Positions 13,249 through 17,585 of a DNA stretch of 17,585 nt are shown here, one piece after another. The stretch is from the NCBI GenBank assembly GCA_937907525.1, contig CALCIB010000123.1, positions 1 through 17,585 of the forward strand, given 5' to 3'. The position numbers and the translations under genes were made by a program. How positions within the stretch are numbered: the stretch's first letter is position 1; every line of letters starts with the position of its first letter. Under the pieces are notes generated by a model. That model saw only the letters and a program-made list of their open reading frames with translations, was not told the origin of the DNA and made no database searches. Origin of the DNA: an uncultured Planctomycetales bacterium (GTDB lineage Bacteria > Planctomycetota > Planctomycetia > Isosphaerales > Isosphaeraceae).

Positions 13249-13840
13249 GGGAGTCTCCTTGGCCTTGGACGCGCGCCGACGCGCCGATGCGGACGGGCCC
13301 CGGCTCGGTGGTCGCCGCGAAGATGTCCTCGTGCTGGACGAACGCCTCCAGCTTGTGCGCCTTGCCGTACCGCTCCAACTCCGAGCGGATCGCCGCGGGG
13401 GTCAGGTCGTGGGGGATCATCGCCTCCATCACCAGCGAGAACCGCCTCCCCTCCACCCGCGCGTGCAAATCGACGATGTTCGCCCCGTGCGCCGCCAAGG
13501 AGCCGGCGATGTTGTGGACGATCCCGGGGCTGTCGTCTCCCAGCACGGTGAGGATGAACTTCTCGCCGCTGGGGACCAACTCTTGCTCGCGGCCGTCCTT
13601 GACCTCGGTCACCTGGACGTGAAGGTCGAACCGCTTGCCGCGCTCGCGCAGGGCCTCGACGATCTGGGCGTGGGACGGGGGGGAATCGAACGCGGCCTCC
13701 AGGATGATCGTGAAGTAGCCGCGCATGACCGTCTGGCTCAACTCCAGGACGTTGCCGCCCAGGTCGAGCAAGGCGCCCGTCACCGAGTAGACGATGCCGA
13801 CGCGGTCGGCCGCCGTGACCGAGATGATGAAACTGCTCAT
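13235..13840 (-). CDS. Tandem ACT-domain protein (GcvR / UPF0237-like)
   Basis: A 201-residue protein with two ACT domains, at ~3-80 (FIISVTAADRVGIVYSVTGAL) and ~94-172 (KFILTVLGDDSPGIVHNIAG). Both show the beta-alpha-beta pattern and a D-x-x-G-I-V turn that commonly binds amino acids at domain interfaces. It has no enzyme domain, so it is probably a ligand sensor or regulator. Related single-ACT UPF0237 proteins lie beside UPF0210 genes in other bacteria; this one has a tandem layout like GcvR. It overlaps the UPF0210 gene by 14 nt. ATG 13840 gives the usual ACT N terminus. ATG 13864 would add eight residues, and its only purine-rich stretch is directly adjacent. The reading frame upstream to 14029 overlaps the DUF423 gene and is not family-like. 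The ligand is unknown. Confidence 0.9.
   Translation of the reverse strand: MSSFIISVTAADRVGIVYSVTGALLDLGGNVLELSQTVMRGYFTIILEAAFDSPPSHAQIVEALRERGKRFDLHVQVTEVKDGREQELVPSGEKFILTVLGDDSPGIVHNIAGSLAAHGANIVDLHARVEGRRFSLVMEAMIPHDLTPAAIRSELERYGKAHKLEAFVQHEDIFAATTEPGPVRIGASARVQGQGDSLASN
13255..13260 (-). promoter_or_regulatory. Ribosome binding site for the TTG-started PFL gene
   Basis: AAGGAG on the minus strand is six bases upstream of TTG 13248 and lies within the last codons of the ACT gene. It is one of the best Shine-Dalgarno matches in the window and supports both the TTG start and translational coupling. Confidence 0.75.
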
Positions 13841-13902
13841 GGACGCTTCGGGATCGCCTTTCATTCCAAGGACCGCGCCGGCCGACCCGCCGGCGGCGCG
13901 AC

Positions 13903-14331
13903 TCAACGCCGCTCCACCGCCGCCGACGCGGGCCGATCCGCGACCGTGGCCGATCCGACCGACCCGGCCGCGACGGCCAGGGCCGTCCAGCCGATCAGGA
14001 TCAAAAGCCCGCCGGTCGGCGTCACCCACCAGATCCCCTTGACGTCCGTCAGGCTCAGGGCGTAGATCGACCCGGAGAAGCAGACGCCTCCGGCCAGGAA
14101 CATCCAGCCGGCGAGTTGCAGGGCCGAGCCCGTCCGCCCGACCGCCTGGAGGATCCCCACGGCCACCAGCGCCAACGCCATGTAGATATGGTAGTCCACG
14201 CCGGTCTGGAAGCCGGTGGCCTTGCCCGCGGCCTCCAGCCTCGGCTTCAGCCCGTGCGCGCCGAAGGCCCCGATCGCGACGCCCAGGAACCCCCAGACGG
14301 CGCCCACCCGCAGCCAGAAACCCTCGTTCAT
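13903..14331 (-). CDS. DUF423 family small membrane protein
   Basis: A 142-residue inner-membrane protein of the DUF423 (YgdD-like) family with about four transmembrane helices. Family signatures are GAFGAHGL at 21-28, FSGSIYALSL at 85-94 and VTPTGGLLILIGW at 103-115. At 45-53 it reads VDYHIYMAL, where E. coli YgdD has His in place of this Met, a small departure from the usual pattern. No function is established. It lies 31 nt after folC and 62 nt before the ACT gene, on the same strand. ATG 14331 is chosen; a TTG at 14349 would add six residues, and the family normally starts close to the first helix. Confidence 0.88.
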   Translation of the reverse strand: MNEGFWLRVGAVWGFLGVAIGAFGAHGLKPRLEAAGKATGFQTGVDYHIYMALALVAVGILQAVGRTGSALQLAGWMFLAGGVCFSGSIYALSLTDVKGIWWVTPTGGLLILIGWTALAVAAGSVGSATVADRPASAAVERR

Positions 14332-14362
14332 CTCGCTCGTCTCTCCCAATGGTAGGCGGATG

Positions 14363-15757
14363 TCAAACGGCTCGACCGGCGGCGGCCGCGGCCGGCTCGC
14401 GGCCGAGGACCACGGCCCGCGCCTCGGCCGCCAGGAACAGCGAGCCGGTGACGCAGACCAGCCCGTCGGGCCCGGCCAGCCGGCGGGCCGTCGCCAGGGC
14501 CTCGGCCGGGTCGTCGATCGCGGTCACGGGGCGGCCGTCGATCGCCGCGGCCGCCGCCACGACCTCCTCGACGGCGACGGCCCGGGGGTTGCGCAGGTAA
14601 CGGGTGGCGATCCGGTCGCGGAACATCGGCAGAAGCGCGCGGAGTTGCCCCGGCAGGTCCTTGTCGCGGGTCGTCCCGAAGACCAGGGTCCGGGGGACGT
14701 CGGGGAAGTGCCGCCGAAGCGTTTCGGCGAGGGCCGCGGCCGACGCCGGGTTGTGCGCGCCGTCGATCACCGTCCAGGGCCGCGCGGCCACGACCTCCAC
14801 CCGCGCCGGCCAGTCCATCCCGGCGAAGCCCCGAACCGCGTCCTCGCGCGCGACGGCCAGCGCCGGCTCGGCCTCCGCCAGCGCGTCCAGGCTCGCCAGG
14901 GCGACGGCCATGTTGTGGGCCTGGTGCGGGCCTAGAAGCGGAACGTCGAGCGTCCCCCAGTCCGTCCGCCACGTCCGTACCGCCGCCCGCGAGGGCGTCG
15001 GCCGCGCGAGCGGCGGCGGCGGCGGGAACTCCTCGTACCGGAAGTCGACGTCGATCTCCCGCGGGCGACTCCCCCGCGCCAGGGCGACGCGGCGGATCAC
15101 CGCGCGGGGCTCGGGCTCGCGAACGCCGCTGACCGTCGGGACGCCGCGCTTGAAGATTCCCGCCTTCTCCCGCGCGATCGCCCCCAGGGTGTCGCCAAGC
15201 TGCCGGACGTGGTCCAGCGCGATCCCGGTGACGACCGCCACCAGCGGCCGGACCACGTTGGTCGAATCCAGCCGCCCCCCCATGCCGACCTCCAGCACCA
15301 CCGCGCCGACGCCCGTCCTCGCGAAATGCAACAGGCCCATCGCCGTGGTGATCTCGAAGAACGTCGCCCCCGATCGTCGCGAGGGGCCCGGCTCCGACTC
15401 CATCGCCGCGACCGCCGCGCGAACCTCGTCGACCAGGTCGACGAGCGTCTCGGACTCGATCGGCCGGCCGTCGATGACGTAGCGCTCCTCCAGCCGCTCC
15501 AGGTGGGGAGAGGTGTACAGCCCCGTCTTGACCCCCGACGCCGAAAGCGCCGCGGCGATCATCGCGGCGGTCGACCCTTTCCCCTTGGTCCCGGCGACGT
15601 GGACGATCCGCAGCCGTTCGTGAGGGTCCCCCAGCCGGCGCATCAGCCGACGCATCCGGCCGAGGCCGAGTTCGGCGAGCCCCCAGGGCATGCCCGACCG
15701 CTCATAGTCCAGGCGATCGTAAAGGTAATCCAGGCGGTCCCGGCGGGGGTCGAGCAT
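14363..15757 (-). CDS. folC: Bifunctional dihydrofolate / folylpolyglutamate synthase
   Basis: A 464-residue Mur-ligase-type enzyme that adds glutamate to dihydropteroate and to reduced folates using ATP. The ATP loop GTKGKGST is at 56-63. IALDHVRQLGDTL (179-191) holds the metal-binding His183, and REKAGIFK (196-203) holds Lys198, the lysine normally carbamylated. The C-terminal domain has DGAHNP at 332-337. A proline run (245-249) lies in a variable insertion between the domains. The start at 15757 gives the normal family N terminus, with GGGA about eight bases upstream. The open frame continues upstream to 16384 but there overlaps the receiver gene in another frame and does not resemble FolC. 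It starts 23 nt after the receiver gene and is probably in its operon. Confidence 0.95.
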   Translation of the reverse strand: MLDPRRDRLDYLYDRLDYERSGMPWGLAELGLGRMRRLMRRLGDPHERLRIVHVAGTKGKGSTAAMIAAALSASGVKTGLYTSPHLERLEERYVIDGRPIESETLVDLVDEVRAAVAAMESEPGPSRRSGATFFEITTAMGLLHFARTGVGAVVLEVGMGGRLDSTNVVRPLVAVVTGIALDHVRQLGDTLGAIAREKAGIFKRGVPTVSGVREPEPRAVIRRVALARGSRPREIDVDFRYEEFPPPPPLARPTPSRAAVRTWRTDWGTLDVPLLGPHQAHNMAVALASLDALAEAEPALAVAREDAVRGFAGMDWPARVEVVAARPWTVIDGAHNPASAAALAETLRRHFPDVPRTLVFGTTRDKDLPGQLRALLPMFRDRIATRYLRNPRAVAVEEVVAAAAAIDGRPVTAIDDPAEALATARRLAGPDGLVCVTGSLFLAAEARAVVLGREPAAAAAGRAV

Positions 15758-15780
15758 GCGGCGGTCCCGAGAGGCGACGT

Positions 15781-16158
15781 TCAGGCCGAGGCCGGTTCCA
15801 GCAGGGCCCGGACCCGCTCTTGCAACTCGGCGATCGAAAGGTCCTTGGTCCAGTAGGCCGCGACCCCCAGCGCGAAGCCTTCGAGTCGGGTCTCGGCGTC
15901 GCGCTGATTGGTGAGCATGACCACCTTCAGGCCGATGGCCTCGCGAGCGTCGCGCAGTTGCTCCAGGACTTCCAGGCCGTTGAGGACCGGCATCCAGTGG
16001 TCCAGGATCAACAGGTCCGGACGGCGGGCGCGGACCTGCCGCATCGCCTCGGAGCCGTCGGCGGCCTCCCAGACGTCGCAGCCCAGGCGTCGCAGGCATT
16101 CGGCGTAGACGGCCCGAAGGTCGGGCTCGTCCTCGGCCAGCACGACGATCGCGCCCAC
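15781..16158 (-). CDS. Stand-alone response regulator receiver protein
   Basis: A 125-residue CheY-like receiver domain with no output domain. The acidic pair is Glu9-Asp10, the phospho-acceptor is Asp53 in LLILDHWMPVLNG, the switch Thr is Thr83 (MLTNQ) and the conserved Lys is Lys105. After Lys105 it reads KDLS where most receivers have Lys-Pro. No histidine kinase or other signalling gene is in the window, so it is an orphan whose partner must lie elsewhere. The GTG start at 16158 is set by GGAGG six bases upstream. It is the first gene of a five-gene minus-strand run, 23 nt before folC. Its link to folate metabolism, if any, is unknown. Confidence 0.93.
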   Translation of the reverse strand: MGAIVVLAEDEPDLRAVYAECLRRLGCDVWEAADGSEAMRQVRARRPDLLILDHWMPVLNGLEVLEQLRDAREAIGLKVVMLTNQRDAETRLEGFALGVAAYWTKDLSIAELQERVRALLEPASA

Positions 16159-16164
16159 CGGCGT

Positions 16165-16169
16165 CCTCC
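16165..16169 (-). promoter_or_regulatory. Ribosome binding site for the GTG-started receiver gene
   Basis: GGAGG on the minus strand lies six bases before GTG 16158. It is a strong site and settles the start. Confidence 0.75.
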
Positions 16170-16296
16170 ATCGCTTTCCGAGAACCGAGCGGCTCCTTGC
16201 TCACGCCCAGTCCAGCATACCTTCCCGCCCGACGATCCGCCATGGCCCTGAATTGTGGACGGGACGGTTTGCCGGGAGTCGGCGCGAAGACCGCGA

Positions 16297-16326
16297 TTGA
16301 CCCTCCGCCGGGGACGCGGCTACGAT
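16297..16326 (+). promoter_or_regulatory. Candidate promoter for the thiS-thiG fusion gene
   Basis: TTGACC at 16297-16302 matches five of six -35 bases. TACGAT at 16321-16326 matches four of six -10 bases. The spacing is 18 nt. The leader would be about 110 nt long. No thiamine-pyrophosphate riboswitch motif (the CTGAGA thi-box region) is visible between here and the start codon. Confidence 0.45.
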
Positions 16327-16445
16327 GAATCCGTCCACGCCCGGCCGAAGGCGCCGGCGCGACCGGACGACGTTCCTCGAACACTTAAGGGCGGCCCGCC
16401 CGGACCTCGCCAGGCGGGGGCGGGCCGCGACACGGTGGATCGATC

Positions 16446-17483
16446 GTGGAGATCACGCTCAACGGCCAGCGCCGCGACGTCCCGGACGCCCTCACGGTGG
16501 CCCGGCTGCTCGGCCTGCTGGAACTCAAGCCCGAACACGTCGCGGTGGAAATCAACCGCGACCTGGTCACCCGCTCCCGACACGGGGAGACCCCGCTCGC
16601 CCCCGGCGATCACGTCGAGGTCGTCACCCTGGTCGGCGGCGGCGCGCCCGCGGTCGCCGAGCCGGAAGCGCCCGCCCTGACCGTTGGCGGCCATTCCGTG
16701 GGGAGTCGGCTGTTCGTCGGCACCGGCAAGTACGCGACCCTGGAGTTGATGCGCGATTGCCTGGAGGCCAGCGGCGCGGAGGTCGTCACCGTCGCGGTTC
16801 GTCGCGAGCGACTGTTCGACCGCGAGGGCCGCAACATCCTGGACTTCCTCGATCCGTCGCGCTACACGATCCTCCCCAACACGGCCGGCTGCTTCAACGC
16901 CGAGGAATCGCTCCGCACCGCCAGGCTGGGCCGGGAGCTGCTTCAGGGGCTCGGCAATCCGGGCGCCGACTGGGTCAAGCTGGAGGTCCTCGCCGACACC
17001 CGCACGCTTCTGCCGGACCCCGTCGCCACCCTGGAGGCGACCAAGGTCCTCGTCGCCGAGGGCTTCCACGTCCTCTGCTACGCCAGCGACGACCCGATCA
17101 TGGCCCGTCGGCTCAAGGAAGCCGGCGCGGCGGCGGTCATGCCGGCCGGCAGTCCGATCGGCAGCGGCCAGGGGGTGCTCAACCCCAACAACATTCGGAT
17201 CATCCTGGAAGACCTTAAGGCCGACGACCCGGACTATCCCGTGATCGTCGACGCCGGCGTCGGGACCGCCAGCGACGTGGCGCTCGCGATGGAGTTGGGC
17301 TGCGACGGCGTCCTGCTCAACACCGGCATCGCCGGCGCGCAAGACCCGCTCCGGATGGCCCACGCGATGCGGCTGGCGATCGAGGCCGGCCGCCTGGCCG
17401 CCGGCGCGGGGCGGATCCCCAAAAAGCTCTACGCCACCGCCTCCAGCCCCACCCAGGGATTGATCGCCGGTTGCGGCGCGTGA
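16446..17483 (+). CDS. thiG: ThiS-ThiG fusion: sulfur carrier plus thiazole synthase
   Basis: A 345-residue fusion. Residues 1-66 are ThiS, the ubiquitin-like sulfur carrier, starting MEITLNGQ and reaching its diglycine at VGGG (63-66). After a ~12-residue Ala/Pro/Glu linker, residues ~79-345 are ThiG, which condenses deoxyxylulose phosphate, dehydroglycine and ThiS-borne sulfur into the thiamine thiazole. The Schiff-base lysine is Lys178 in DWVKLEVLADTRTLLPD. Other ThiG motifs are VGTGKY (91-96), PAGSPIGSGQG (233-243) and VDAGVGTASDVALAMELG (268-285). The GTG start has GGTGG seven bases upstream. ThiS normally works through a free C-terminal Gly, and here the diglycine is internal. No thiF, thiH, thiO or thiE gene is nearby. 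ThiS-ThiG fusions are known, so the annotation is secure; how the carrier is activated is not. Confidence 0.95.
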   Translation: MEITLNGQRRDVPDALTVARLLGLLELKPEHVAVEINRDLVTRSRHGETPLAPGDHVEVVTLVGGGAPAVAEPEAPALTVGGHSVGSRLFVGTGKYATLELMRDCLEASGAEVVTVAVRRERLFDREGRNILDFLDPSRYTILPNTAGCFNAEESLRTARLGRELLQGLGNPGADWVKLEVLADTRTLLPDPVATLEATKVLVAEGFHVLCYASDDPIMARRLKEAGAAAVMPAGSPIGSGQGVLNPNNIRIILEDLKADDPDYPVIVDAGVGTASDVALAMELGCDGVLLNTGIAGAQDPLRMAHAMRLAIEAGRLAAGAGRIPKKLYATASSPTQGLIAGCGA

Positions 17484-17531
17484 GAAGACGGATCGAGGAT
17501 TCCCACCAAGGACGGAGATGATGATGATCGG

Positions 17532-17583
17532 CATCCCTTCTCCCCTTGAGGGAGAAGGTGGCCCGAAGGGCCGGATGAGGGGT
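17532..17583 (+). repeat. Dispersed double-hairpin repeat, copy B
   Basis: CCTTCTCCC at 17536-17544 pairs with GGGAGAAGG at 17550-17558. GGCCC at 17560-17564 pairs with GGGCC at 17568-17572 around GAA. A GGATGAGGGG end follows. This is the same element as 101-150 in the opposite orientation. It starts about 50 nt after the ThiS-ThiG stop codon and could serve as its terminator. The copy may continue beyond the window edge. Confidence 0.75.
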
Positions 17584-17585
17584 CG

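Noticed and set aside
11800..13551. Open frame of 583 codons on the plus strand opposite the UPF0210 gene
   Set aside because: Antisense to a conserved family protein and of shadow-type composition.
13841..14029. N-terminal extension of the ACT protein to 14029
   Set aside because: It overlaps the end of the DUF423 gene, and the added residues are not ACT-like. Only the eight residues from ATG 13864 remain a realistic alternative.
16195..16260. Minus-strand promoter for the receiver/folC run, using TATGCT at 16214-16219
   Set aside because: The -10 match is only four of six and no acceptable -35 box is found at 16-18 nt spacing. I would not call it from sequence alone.
15758..16384. N-terminal extension of folC to 16384
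   Set aside because: The extension overlaps the receiver gene in another frame, is Arg/Gly/Pro-rich and does not resemble FolC. ATG 15757 gives the normal N terminus.
17517..17529. Four tandem GAT units near the window end
   Set aside because: Too short to call a microsatellite of note. It borders repeat copy B and may be part of its decayed arm.

Overview
The window is GC-rich DNA with tightly packed genes. It most likely comes from a planctomycete, probably of the Isosphaerales type. This rests on two adjacent genes: a secreted cytochrome-type PSCyt1/DUF1549/DUF1553 protein and a Tat-exported DUF1501 protein, a pairing typical of and greatly expanded in Planctomycetota. The genus is not determined. 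I see no rRNA, tRNA, CRISPR array, phage gene or insertion-sequence transposase.

Layout. Positions 1-348 are non-coding and hold a dispersed repeat, a promoter candidate and a strong leader hairpin. On the plus strand follow a membrane pyrophosphatase of a divergent type (349-2883), a small protein with a C-terminal J domain (2924-3466), and the PSCyt1/DUF1549/DUF1553 and DUF1501 pair (3582-8115). A convergent gap (8116-8295) holds a 95-nt imperfect palindrome. On the minus strand lie a trehalose synthase/maltokinase fusion (8296-11691) and then a five-gene run, read from right to left: an orphan receiver protein, folC, a DUF423 membrane protein, a tandem-ACT protein and a PFL/UPF0210 protein (16158 down to 11872). 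A divergent gap (16159-16445) separates this run from a plus-strand ThiS-ThiG fusion (16446-17483). The window ends in a second copy of the repeat found at its start, in opposite orientation.

Function. Most genes are housekeeping or metabolic: proton pumping from pyrophosphate, trehalose/maltose-1-phosphate metabolism feeding glycogen-type glucan synthesis, folate polyglutamylation and thiamine thiazole synthesis. The PSCyt1/DUF1501 pair is envelope- or periplasm-directed and of unknown biochemical function. The ACT and PFL genes overlap and look translationally coupled.

I find no convincing complete new system. The points most worth a second look are a family of hairpin repeats in the gaps (two of them share a 45-nt arm), the membrane pyrophosphatase's unusual motifs, the ThiS-ThiG fusion whose ThiS diglycine is internal, and an altered catalytic-loop motif in the maltokinase domain.
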